From contig NVUP01000001.1 of NCBI GenBank assembly GCA_002401945.1, positions 69,886 to 76,898 on the forward strand: a stretch of 7,013 bases of DNA, in the 5' to 3' direction. The notes under the pieces were generated by a model. It had not been told where the DNA came from. It did no database searches and saw nothing but the letters and a program-made list of their open reading frames with translations. Source of the stretch: Paracoccaceae bacterium. Its GTDB lineage: Bacteria > Pseudomonadota > Alphaproteobacteria > Rhodobacterales > Rhodobacteraceae. The position numbers and the translations under genes were made by a program. Positions 1-6,849 of the stretch are shown here, piece by piece. Position 1 is the stretch's first letter; each line of letters opens with the position of its first letter.

Positions 1-402
1 TCCTGTCAGCAGCACTCCCAGCGCGATCACCGCCCAGATGGCATCGATCTCCCAGGCGGCAGACAGATAGCCAACCCCACCGCGCAACACCGCGCCAGCC
101 GACACTGTGCCCGCCGCCACCACGGCCAGTCCAACCAGCATGGCCAGAGCCTGCGAATTCAGGCCAACGCCCACATAAGCCGCCTCGCCTGCGGCCTCGG
201 GGATACGCGTGGAAAATTCGGCATAACTCAGCGCCGTAGGCGCCGCCACCAGCCCTGCCAGCAGAAAGGCCACTGGTGACCACATCCCCGCAGCCCCCGC
301 CACCGCGCCGATCAAAACATAGATCCCGGCCCCAACCATGACACCAATACCGTAGGCGGTCAGCAGACCCGGTCCGATACGACGTTTGAGCGGAGCAGCC
401 AT
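1..402 (-). CDS. APC-superfamily amino acid permease, N-terminal 134 residues (3' part beyond the left edge)
   Basis: The frame is open from an ATG at 402 to the left edge, giving 134 codons with no stop. After a short basic N-terminus (MAAPLKRRIGPG) comes GIGVMVGAGIYVLIGAVAG at residues 18-36, the glycine-rich first helix typical of APC-superfamily amino acid transporters, where the broken helix binds the substrate backbone. A second hydrophobic stretch (about 40-58) leads into ALSYAEFSTRIPEAAGEAAYV (57-77 region), which matches the family's conserved TM2-TM3 loop. Further hydrophobic stretches lie at about 84-105 and from 121 on. The product should be an inner-membrane amino acid transporter, with substrate undetermined. 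Its ATG lies 2 nt after the murC stop, and an AAAGGG Shine-Dalgarno sits inside the last murC codons, so it is probably co-transcribed and translationally coupled with murC. The family is clear; full length and intactness cannot be judged from this window. Confidence 0.85.
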   Translation of the reverse strand, partial: MAAPLKRRIGPGLLTAYGIGVMVGAGIYVLIGAVAGAAGMWSPVAFLLAGLVAAPTALSYAEFSTRIPEAAGEAAYVGVGLNSQALAMLVGLAVVAAGTVSAGAVLRGGVGYLSAAWEIDAIWAVIALGVLLTG

Positions 403-404
403 TG

Positions 405-1814
405 TTATCCCTTTAGTCGCGCTGGTAGGCCATTGGCCCAGGCGCTGATGGTACCGGCGCCCAGACAGACGACGATATCGCCGGGCCCGGCCTGTTCACG
501 CACCAGCCGCTCCAGATCATCCTCGTCGATCAGCGCGCGGGCATGGCGGTGGCCGTGGCGGATCAAACCGGCAACCAGATCGTCGCGACCTGCCCCTTCG
601 ATTGGCTCTTCGCCAGCGGCAAAGACATCCGAGATTGCCACCACGTCGGCCTCGTTGAAGCAGCCGCAGAAATCGTCAAACAGGCTGGCCAGCCGGGAGT
701 ATCGATGCGGCTGATGCACCGCAATCACCCGACCTCCAGGCTCGTCGCTGATGGATTGGCGAGCCGCTTTCAGCACCGCTGCGATTTCCACCGGGTGGTG
801 GCCGTAATCATCGATGATCGTTACGCCATTGACCTCTCCCACCTTGGTAAAGCGGCGATTGACGCCACCAAACTTGGCCAGCGCGGTGCGAATTTCATCA
901 CCACCCATGCCCAGATGGCGGGCAACGGCCACCGCAGCCAGCGCGTTCGAGACGTTGTGATCGCCGGGCATCGGCAGGCTGCAGCCTTCGATCAGCTGAT
1001 CCTTGGCCTGCAATTGAATGTCAAAATGCGCCACGCCACGCTTGTAGGTCAGATTGATGGCCCGCACATCCGCCTGAGCGTTAAAACCATAGGTCACCAC
1101 CCGGCGGTCGGTGATCCGGCCCACCAGCGCCTGCACCTCGGGGTGGTCGGTGTTGCACACGGCCACACCATAAAACGGAATATTGCTGACAAAATCATAG
1201 AACCCATCGCGCAGAGTATCAAAGTCCCCCCAATGCTCCATGTGCTCGGGGTCGATATTGGTCACCACGGCTATGGTCGCAGGCAGCCGGTTGAAGGTGC
1301 CGTCAGACTCGTCCGCCTCAACCACCATCCATTCACCGGCGCCAACGCGCGCATTGCTGCCATAGGCGTGGATGATGCCGCCATTGACCACGGTGGGATC
1401 GAATTTTCCCGCCACCATCAGCTCGGCCATCATCGTTGTGGTGGTGGTTTTGCCATGGGTGCCAGCAATGGCGATGTTGGACTTCAGCCGCATCAGCTCG
1501 GCCAGCATTTCGGCGCGGCGCACCACCGGCAGGCCCCTTCGGCGGGCTTCATCCAATTCGGCGTTGCCTGGTTTGATCGCCGAGGAAATCACCACAACCG
1601 CTGCGTCTTCCAGGTTCTCGGCCTGCTGGCCAACAAAAACGCGCGCGCCCAGCTTGGCCAACCTGTCGGTAATCTTTGAGGCCTTCAAGTCCGACCCCTG
1701 CACCACATAGCCCTGATTCAGCAGCACCTCGGCGATGCCTGACATGCCAATGCCGCCGATGCCAACAAAATGGATCGGACCAACATCTCCGGGAAGTTTG
1801 GTTGTGGGGGTCAT
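405..1814 (-). CDS. murC: UDP-N-acetylmuramate--L-alanine ligase MurC
   Basis: MurC is the cytoplasmic ATP-dependent ligase that joins L-alanine to UDP-MurNAc, the first amino acid of the peptidoglycan stem peptide. At 469 residues the length is normal. Visible motifs in order are the N-terminal nucleotide-sugar binding loop [14 protein letters not shown] (18-31), the Mur-ligase P-loop [10 protein letters not shown] (117-126), EADESDGTF (166-174), [12 protein letters not shown] (185-196), GDHNVSNA (284-291), [10 protein letters not shown] (335-344), which is diagnostic for MurC, QPHRYSR (368-374) and GAGTI (452-456). All three Mur-ligase domains appear complete and no key residue is missing. 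The ATG at 1814 is supported by an AAAAGGA Shine-Dalgarno 6 nt upstream. The start overlaps the murG stop as ATGA, which suggests translational coupling. The gene is third in the apparent ftsW-murG-murC-permease unit. Confidence 0.98.
   Translation of the reverse strand: MTPTTKLPGDVGPIHFVGIGGIGMSGIAEVLLNQGYVVQGSDLKASKITDRLAKLGARVFVGQQAENLEDAAVVVISSAIKPGNAELDEARRRGLPVVRRAEMLAELMRLKSNIAIAGTHGKTTTTTMMAELMVAGKFDPTVVNGGIIHAYGSNARVGAGEWMVVEADESDGTFNRLPATIAVVTNIDPEHMEHWGDFDTLRDGFYDFVSNIPFYGVAVCNTDHPEVQALVGRITDRRVVTYGFNAQADVRAINLTYKRGVAHFDIQLQAKDQLIEGCSLPMPGDHNVSNALAAVAVARHLGMGGDEIRTALAKFGGVNRRFTKVGEVNGVTIIDDYGHHPVEIAAVLKAARQSISDEPGGRVIAVHQPHRYSRLASLFDDFCGCFNEADVVAISDVFAAGEEPIEGAGRDDLVAGLIRHGHRHARALIDEDDLERLVREQAGPGDIVVCLGAGTISAWANGLPARLKG
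409..414 (-). promoter_or_regulatory. Ribosome binding site of the permease gene, inside the murC 3' end
   Basis: On the minus strand this reads AAAGGG and ends 6 nt before the permease ATG at 402. It overlaps the final Lys and Gly codons of murC. It supports that start and implies that ribosomes finishing murC clear or feed the permease start. Confidence 0.6.
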
Positions 1815-2908
1815 GTTTTGTCCTTTTCCGCCAGTTGCTCGACCAGGGCCACCAACCGTTCGGTGGCATCGGGAACTCCAGCGCTTAGTGCTGCAATCGA
1901 CATCTGAAGGGCCGCTTTTGGATTGCTCAGAATTGTGGTGATTTGCTCTGACAGGGTATCCACGTCAAAGGCGCTTTCCGGAATCAGAATCGCCCCGCCT
2001 GCCTCGACCAGCCCACGCGCGTTGGCACTTTGGTGATCACCAGCAGCGGCGGCAAAGGGGATCAGGATCGAGGGCCGCCCGATCACCGAAATATCAGCAA
2101 CCGACGACGCACCCGAGCGTGAAATCACCAGCTGTGCCTCGCTCATACGGGTGGGCAAGTCATGAAAAAAGGGCTGCACATCGGCATCAATACCGTGATC
2201 GCTGTAAAAAGCAGTGACCCTCTCCCGGTCCTCATCCCGCGCCTGATGCGACACCCGCAGGTGTCGACGGATGTTTTCGGGCAAAGCTACGATGGCGCCT
2301 GGCACCACATCACTCAGGATCCGCGCGCCTTGGCTGCCCCCCATCACCAGGATAGACATTGGATAATCCCCAGGGGAAATATAGGCCGCCCTGGCTTTTT
2401 CGAGCACCGTGGCGCGCACCGGATTGCCCACATGTTCGCCTGAAACGCCCTCAGGCAGGTCCGTGGGCCAGATCCCGCAGGCCACACCGGCCACATGTTT
2501 GGCAAACAGTTTGTTCACCCGGCCCAGCACACCGTTTTGTTCGTGGATCATTCGCGGCAAGCCCAAAAGCGTCGCCGCCCCCAGCGCCGGGATTGATGGA
2601 TATCCGCCAAAGCCCACCACCGCATCTGGCCGCTCACGCCGCATCTGCCGCACCATGTTCAGCACGCCACCGACGATCTTTGGCCCGACCATGGCCTTGG
2701 CCAATAGCCCGCCACGGGCAAAGGTACCCGAGGAGACTTCGGTGATTTCAGTGGTGTGCGGAAAGCCGCCAGTAAAGCGCGCGCCCCGCGCGTCGGTCGA
2801 CAGCTTGACCCGCCAGCCCCGTTTCAGCATAGCTTCGGCCAGCGCCTGTGCCGGGAACATATGCCCGCCAGTACCGCCCGCCGCCATCAATAGCAGTTTC
2901 TGTGCCAT
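1811..2908 (-). CDS. murG: MurG, UDP-GlcNAc:lipid I N-acetylglucosaminyltransferase
   Basis: MurG transfers GlcNAc from UDP-GlcNAc to lipid I (undecaprenyl-PP-MurNAc-pentapeptide), forming lipid II on the cytoplasmic face of the inner membrane. The 365 residues match the usual length of this GT-B (GT28) enzyme. Motifs in order are GGTGGH (11-16), the acceptor-side glycine loop; FGGYPS (100-105); HEQN (122-125); GNPVR (161-165); GGSQGA (190-195), the second glycine loop at the donor site; [10 protein letters not shown] (263-272); and DHQSANA (291-297), near the uracil/ribose pocket. All are intact. The start at 2908 places GGTGGH close to the N-terminus, as expected. A possible Shine-Dalgarno, AAGGA at 2921-2925, lies 12 nt upstream, rather far. 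The gene follows ftsW after 21 nt and overlaps murC by 4 nt. Confidence 0.98.
   Translation of the reverse strand: MAQKLLLMAAGGTGGHMFPAQALAEAMLKRGWRVKLSTDARGARFTGGFPHTTEITEVSSGTFARGGLLAKAMVGPKIVGGVLNMVRQMRRERPDAVVGFGGYPSIPALGAATLLGLPRMIHEQNGVLGRVNKLFAKHVAGVACGIWPTDLPEGVSGEHVGNPVRATVLEKARAAYISPGDYPMSILVMGGSQGARILSDVVPGAIVALPENIRRHLRVSHQARDEDRERVTAFYSDHGIDADVQPFFHDLPTRMSEAQLVISRSGASSVADISVIGRPSILIPFAAAAGDHQSANARGLVEAGGAILIPESAFDVDTLSEQITTILSNPKAALQMSIAALSAGVPDATERLVALVEQLAEKDKT
1821..1827 (-). promoter_or_regulatory. Ribosome binding site of murC
   Basis: The minus strand reads AAAAGGA, 6 nt before the murC ATG at 1814, within the last codons of murG. This is the strongest Shine-Dalgarno among the wall genes here and fixes the murC start. 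Confidence 0.7.
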
Positions 2909-2929
2909 CTGCCCCAGTCGTCCTTACTA

Positions 2930-4099
2930 TCAGCCGCGTTCATGTCCGCGCAGCAGGTCTGCAATACCACCCTGGGGCCGCGACCGGGTAAAGGCCAGCA
3001 ACATTCCAACCGCAATACCGCCCGCAATCAGCGACGATCCACCATAGCTGACAAAAGGCAACGTCATGCCCTTGGCCGGCAGTAGCCGCACCGCCACCCC
3101 CATGTTGATCATCGCCTGCACCCCAAACATACACACCAGCCCAGTGCCCGCCAGCCGGATAAAGGTATCCCGCTCGCGCATCAGCCTGAGCAGTGAGCGC
3201 ACCACAATAATTGCGTAAAGCGAAATCAGGATCAGCACCAACACCAGCCCGTATTCCTCGGCAGCAACGGCGATAATGAAATCGGTATGGGCATCCGGCA
3301 GCGACCATTTCACCTGCCCCTCACCAACTCCAACGCCAAACAACCCGCCTTCGCGGATTGCATCCGCAGCATAACCCAGCTGCGTTGTCGGATCGACGTC
3401 AGGGTTCAGGAAGCCGTCAATGCGGCGGGCAAAATGCTCGGAGGTAGCATAGGCAAACATGCCGCCCAGCACCACAATTGCAGCCATACCCAGCAACAGC
3501 ACCATCGGTGCCCCGGCGACGAAATACATGACACCCCAGCCAAACAGCACCAGGCAGGCCTGACCAAAGTCCGGCTGCATCGCCAGCATCAAAACGACAG
3601 TAATGCAAAGACCAAAGGACCACAGTTTGCCCGGCGGGCCATTGATCTCCTGGCTGGCCGCAATCATCCAGGCGGCCACCACCACAAAACCAGGCTTTAG
3701 AAATTCGGAAGGCTGCAACGAGGCAAAGCCCAAGCTGTACCAACGCACAGCCCCCTTGCCAAAATCAGTACCAAACACCGGCAGCATCGCCAGCGCCACA
3801 AAGGCACAGGCAAAACCAATCACCGCCAACCGCCGCACCAGGGTCGGCGACATCATCGAGGTCATTACCATCGCCACCAGCGCGGCACAGCCAAACACTG
3901 CCTGACGCTCTACATAGTGGAAATTGTCAAATCCGTTGCGCGCCGCCAGCGGCACCGAGGCCGCCAGCCCCAACAGCAGTCCAATAACAAACAGTGCCAG
4001 GATGCAGGACAGTGTCCATTTATCCACCGTCCGCCACCATTTCGGAAGGATCGGTTCCCCTACATGCGTGGGAACCGCGCCATAGACCATTTCAGTCAT
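2930..4099 (-). CDS. ftsW: FtsW, septal SEDS-family peptidoglycan glycosyltransferase
   Basis: FtsW is the multi-pass inner-membrane SEDS protein that polymerises lipid II at the division septum with its partner class B PBP (FtsI). The 389-residue product has a cytoplasmic N-terminus of about 28 residues and then roughly ten hydrophobic segments, starting at about 30-50. SEDS signatures are KGAVRW (115-120), LQPSEFLK (128-135), QPDFGQ (175-180), PDAHTDFI (268-275) and LLPAKGMTLPFVSYGGSSL (339-357). Asp273 in HTDFI corresponds to the aspartate required for polymerase activity in RodA/FtsW. FtsW rather than RodA is favoured by its place directly before murG-murC and by the extended N-terminus. 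The ATG at 4099 is the only reasonable start. The frame stays open upstream but without an ATG, and only a weak GGCGG lies 7 nt before it. It is the first gene of the minus-strand unit. Confidence 0.96.
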   Translation of the reverse strand: MTEMVYGAVPTHVGEPILPKWWRTVDKWTLSCILALFVIGLLLGLAASVPLAARNGFDNFHYVERQAVFGCAALVAMVMTSMMSPTLVRRLAVIGFACAFVALAMLPVFGTDFGKGAVRWYSLGFASLQPSEFLKPGFVVVAAWMIAASQEINGPPGKLWSFGLCITVVLMLAMQPDFGQACLVLFGWGVMYFVAGAPMVLLLGMAAIVVLGGMFAYATSEHFARRIDGFLNPDVDPTTQLGYAADAIREGGLFGVGVGEGQVKWSLPDAHTDFIIAVAAEEYGLVLVLILISLYAIIVVRSLLRLMRERDTFIRLAGTGLVCMFGVQAMINMGVAVRLLPAKGMTLPFVSYGGSSLIAGGIAVGMLLAFTRSRPQGGIADLLRGHERG

Positions 4100-4131
4100 G
4101 GGAATACCGCCAATCTCTGCCTCATTTTCGC

Positions 4132-4143
4132 CCCGTTTTCGGG
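4132..4143. repeat. Short CCCG-TTTT-CGGG inverted repeat
   Basis: This is a 4-bp stem around TTTT, 2 bp from the 6-bp repeat. Alone it would not be significant. It is listed because it completes a run of three inverted repeats in 51 bp between the divergent genes. Confidence 0.3.
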
Positions 4144-4145
4144 AT

Positions 4146-4162
4146 CTATGGCATTTCCATAG
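4146..4162. repeat. 6-bp inverted repeat with a 5-nt loop
   Basis: CTATGG (4146-4151) and CCATAG (4157-4162) are exact reverse complements around CATTT. The repeat abuts the 9-bp inverted repeat at base 4162. It is short enough to be chance, but its position directly beside the larger palindrome makes it worth recording. Confidence 0.45.
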
Positions 4163-4182
4163 CCTGAATCGCCGATTCAGGC
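4162..4182. repeat. Perfect 9-bp inverted repeat with two GANTC sites
   Basis: The arms are GCCTGAATC (4162-4170) and GATTCAGGC (4174-4182), separated by GCC. Each arm holds one GANTC pentamer (GAATC 4166-4170, GATTC 4174-4178), the sequence methylated by CcrM in alphaproteobacteria. Either a dimeric regulator's operator or a 5'-leader hairpin would fit. The symmetry is exact; the function is inferred. Confidence 0.75.
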
Positions 4183-4230
4183 CAGCCTCTTCCTCTTGCC
4201 TTTGGCGGTAATCCGCGCCATGGGCTGGCG

Positions 4231-5415
4231 ATGTTGTATCAAACCCTCATTCTTGGCGCTGGCGCCGCTGGCATGATGTGCGCGCGCTATGCGGGCCCCG
4301 GCACACTGGTGATCGACCACGCGCGCAATCCGGGCGAGAAAATTCGTATCTCGGGCGGTGGGCGTTGCAACTTCACCAATATGTACGCCGAAGCCAAAAA
4401 CTTCATTTCAGCCAACCCGCATTTCTGCAAATCGGCGCTGGCCCGGTACAGCCAATGGGATTTTGTTGCCTTGATGGACCAGCACGGCATCTCCTGGCAC
4501 GAGAAAACCCTGGGGCAGCTGTTCTGTGACGGATCCGCCAAACAGGTGGTGGCCATGCTGGTCGAGGAACTACAGCGCGCCGGGGGTGAGCTGTGGCTGC
4601 AAACCTCGATCACGTCAGTTGAGAAAACCGAAAAGGGGTTTTCCGTCACGCTTGAGCGCGACGGCAAGACCCAGACTGTAACCTGCCGCAATTTGGTGCT
4701 GGCAAGTGGCGGCAAATCCATCCCCAAGATGGGCGCCACCGGCCTTGCCTATGACATCGCCCGGCAATTTGACCTACCGCTGACCGAGACCCAACCCGCG
4801 CTGGTGCCGTTCACGTTTTCCGAAGACCGCTTCAAACCCCTGGCAGGCATCGCCCTGCCCGCGCGGCTGTCCAATGCCCGCACCTCGTTTGACGAGGCGC
4901 TGCTGTTCACTCACCGTGGCCTCTCTGGCCCCTCGGTGCTGCAGCTGTCGTCCTACTGGCGCGATGGTGAAGAGATCACCGTCAACCTGATCCCTGAATT
5001 GCCGCTCTATGATCTGCTGCGCGACCAGCGCCAGGCCGAAGGCCGCCGCGACCTGACCACCGAATTGTCCCGCCTGCTACCTGCGCGCCTGGCGGATTTC
5101 CTGTCGGCTGAATTGCGCCTCACGGGCCGTCTCGCTGACCAATCCGACGCCGCCTTGCAGAGCCTTTGCCAGCAACTATCCAACTGGCAACTCACCCCCT
5201 CCGGCACCGAGGGCTACCGCACCGCCGAAGTCACCCTGGGCGGTATCGACACAGATGCGCTGTCGTCCAAAACCATGGAGGTCAAATCCATGCCCGGCCT
5301 CTACGCCATTGGCGAGGCTGTCGATGTCACCGGCTGGCTCGGCGGCTTCAACTTCCAATGGGCCTGGTCCTCAGGCCATGCGGCCGGCAGTGCCATCGCC
5401 GCCACCAGCCGCTAA
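4231..5415 (+). CDS. YhiN/HI0933 (BaiN/RdsA) family NAD(P)/FAD-dependent oxidoreductase
   Basis: This 394-residue cytoplasmic flavoprotein closely resembles E. coli YhiN along its whole length. The N-terminal Rossmann loop GAGAAG (9-14) binds the FAD ADP moiety. The family hallmark ISGGGRCNFTN is at 40-50, followed by NPHFCKSALARYSQWDF (62-78), WHEKTLGQLFCD (89-100), LASGG (157-161), LLFTHRGLSGPSVLQ (224-238), GTEGYRTAEVTLGG (325-338) and a C-terminal FAD segment LYAIGEAVDVTGWLGGFNFQ (357-376). Nothing is missing. The physiological substrate of this branch is not settled, so only a flavin redox role can be claimed. The ATG at 4231 gives an N-terminus like that of YhiN, but no convincing Shine-Dalgarno precedes it. 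It is the only clear plus-strand gene here, divergent from ftsW and convergent with murD, so it is probably monocistronic and not part of wall synthesis itself. Confidence 0.93.
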   Translation: MLYQTLILGAGAAGMMCARYAGPGTLVIDHARNPGEKIRISGGGRCNFTNMYAEAKNFISANPHFCKSALARYSQWDFVALMDQHGISWHEKTLGQLFCDGSAKQVVAMLVEELQRAGGELWLQTSITSVEKTEKGFSVTLERDGKTQTVTCRNLVLASGGKSIPKMGATGLAYDIARQFDLPLTETQPALVPFTFSEDRFKPLAGIALPARLSNARTSFDEALLFTHRGLSGPSVLQLSSYWRDGEEITVNLIPELPLYDLLRDQRQAEGRRDLTTELSRLLPARLADFLSAELRLTGRLADQSDAALQSLCQQLSNWQLTPSGTEGYRTAEVTLGGIDTDALSSKTMEVKSMPGLYAIGEAVDVTGWLGGFNFQWAWSSGHAAGSAIAATSR

Positions 5416-5435
5416 CCTCATCCGATCTGCTTTGG
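5416..5435. other. 20-bp convergent spacer between the oxidoreductase gene and murD
   Basis: The two stop codons face each other across 20 bp. No stem-loop with a T-run fits in the gap on either strand, so each transcript probably ends inside the other gene or by a factor-dependent mechanism. Confidence 0.6.
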
Positions 5436-6833
5436 TCAGCCTAAACGTCCGGTCACCTCAGCAATGAAATCATCACCGCGTTTCTCGAAACTGTCGTATT
5501 GATCAAAACTCGCCGCTGCCGGGGCCAGCAACACGGTCTCACCCTCTTGCGCATCCGCCATCGCCCGCTCAACCGCCACAGCCATGGAGCCACAGACCTC
5601 GGCCTCCACATCCAGCTGCAGCGCAAACTTCGCCGCCTCGCGACCAATCACATAGGCTTTCTGCACGGTGCCAGTGGCGCCTTTCAGACCCTCCAGCCCA
5701 CCGTCTTTTTCCAAGCCGCCACAGATCCAGCGGACTTTCTTAAACGCACTCAACGCCTTGGCCGCGCTGTCGACATTGGTCGCCTTGCTGTCATTGACGT
5801 AGCGCACGCCATCCACCTCTGCGATGGTTTGGCTGCGGTGTGGCAAGCCGGGATAGGTCTCCAACGCGCCCTCAATCATCCGGGGCGCCAGTCCCAGCGT
5901 GCGGGCAGCGGCATAGGCGGCACAGGCGTTCTGGTGGTTATGCGCCCCCGGCAATCCGGTCATCGCGCGCAGATCGATCGAGCCCGCTTGCCGTCCCTTG
6001 CGGTATTCTGACAGGAACCCTTTGCGGGCAAAGACATTCCAGCCAGCACCCGCCAGCTTGCGCCCTGAGGACACCCGGATCACCCGGTCATCCGCTTGCC
6101 CCATGGACATTTGCCCGGCCAAAAACATACCCTCGTCCTCGTCCACACCAATGATCGCGCGATCCGGGCCACCCTCGGCAAACAAGCGCCGTTTGGCAGC
6201 AAAATAGCCGCCCAGACCACCGTGGCGATCCAGATGGTCGGGGCTGAGGTTGGTGAAAATTGCCACATCCGGCGTCAGCGATCTCGCCAGCTCGATCTGG
6301 TACGAGCTCAGCTCCAGCACCACCAAGCCGCCATCGGTGGGCGGATCTATATCCAGCACGCCACGACCGATATTGCCGGCCATCTGCACCTCTTTGCCCG
6401 CGCTTTCCAGGATGTGATGCAGCAACGCGACGGTTGTGGATTTGCCATTTGACCCGGTCACCGCCACCACACGTGGAAGCCGCTCGAAATTGTCCCACTC
6501 TGGTGTCGCCACCGAGCGGAAAAACAGGCCAATGTCATTGTCCACAGGCACGCCGGCCTCTAACGCGGCGCGCACCACCGGGTTTGATTTTGGGTAGAGA
6601 TGCGGAATACCGGGTGAGACGATCAGCGAGGCGATGTCATCAAACGCGCCCTGTTTGTGCAAATCACGACAGGTAAAGCCCTCTGCCTCAGCCGCCTCAC
6701 GCGTGGCTGGGTTGTCGTCCCAACAGACCGGGATCGCCTCGCCAGCCCGCAGTGCGCGCGCCGTTGCAAGGCCCGAGCGCCCCAACCCCAGAACCGCCAC
6801 ATTGGCCTCTGCAAATCCTAATACGGGGATCAT
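5436..6833 (-). CDS. murD: UDP-N-acetylmuramoyl-L-alanine--D-glutamate ligase MurD
   Basis: MurD is the cytoplasmic ATP-dependent ligase that adds D-glutamate to UDP-MurNAc-L-Ala, the step after MurC. With the start at 6833 the protein has 465 residues, somewhat longer than the 438 of E. coli. Domain 1 has the loop VLGLGRSG (14-21). The central ATPase domain has TGSNGKST (126-133), LELSSYQ (173-179) and [11 protein letters not shown] (194-204). Lys213 in FAAKRRLF is in the place of the lysine that is carbamylated in Mur ligases. Domain 3 has HNHQNA (298-303), LPHRSQ (330-335), NDSKATN (347-353) and [15 protein letters not shown] (442-456). A longer frame opens at 6953, but its 40 extra residues have no Mur-ligase character, and the ATG at 6833 has a good ribosome site. 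The gene shares strand with ftsW-murG-murC but is separated from it by the oppositely oriented oxidoreductase gene, so it needs its own promoter. Confidence 0.97.
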   Translation of the reverse strand: MIPVLGFAEANVAVLGLGRSGLATARALRAGEAIPVCWDDNPATREAAEAEGFTCRDLHKQGAFDDIASLIVSPGIPHLYPKSNPVVRAALEAGVPVDNDIGLFFRSVATPEWDNFERLPRVVAVTGSNGKSTTVALLHHILESAGKEVQMAGNIGRGVLDIDPPTDGGLVVLELSSYQIELARSLTPDVAIFTNLSPDHLDRHGGLGGYFAAKRRLFAEGGPDRAIIGVDEDEGMFLAGQMSMGQADDRVIRVSSGRKLAGAGWNVFARKGFLSEYRKGRQAGSIDLRAMTGLPGAHNHQNACAAYAAARTLGLAPRMIEGALETYPGLPHRSQTIAEVDGVRYVNDSKATNVDSAAKALSAFKKVRWICGGLEKDGGLEGLKGATGTVQKAYVIGREAAKFALQLDVEAEVCGSMAVAVERAMADAQEGETVLLAPAAASFDQYDSFEKRGDDFIAEVTGRLG

Positions 6834-6840
6834 TGGCGCG

Positions 6841-6849
6841 CCCTTTCCT
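6841..6849 (-). promoter_or_regulatory. Ribosome binding site that decides the murD start
   Basis: The minus strand reads AGGAAAGGG, ending 7 nt before the ATG at 6833. This favours the 465-residue MurD over the 505-residue reading from 6953. Confidence 0.7.

Larger units (their letters stand above)
4100..4230. promoter_or_regulatory. Divergent intergenic region between ftsW and the oxidoreductase gene
   Basis: These 131 bp separate two outward-facing start codons and must hold the promoter for the ftsW-murG-murC unit, unless it is read from further away, and that of the oxidoreductase gene. No close match to a -35/-10 pair is visible on either strand. One weak minus-strand possibility pairs CTGGCC (about 4181-4186) with TATGGA (about 4157-4162), which would put the large palindrome in the spacer. 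What can be seen firmly is a chain of three inverted repeats, listed separately. No T-run follows any of them, so they do not look like intrinsic terminators. Confidence 0.5.

Noticed and set aside
543..1679. Long plus-strand open frame of 378 codons antisense to murC
   Set aside because: It lies wholly inside murC, whose motifs are complete on the other strand. The antisense translation is rich in His, Gln and Arg without recognisable domains, as expected for the shadow of a GC-rich gene.
2409..3047. Plus-strand frame of 212 codons across murG and the end of ftsW
   Set aside because: It is antisense to two intact conserved genes and their junction, has low-complexity Pro/Ser/Arg composition and no ribosome site.
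4162..4182. Intrinsic terminator at the 9-bp inverted repeat
   Set aside because: No T-run follows on either strand, and the element lies between divergent starts, where no transcript of the known genes needs to end.
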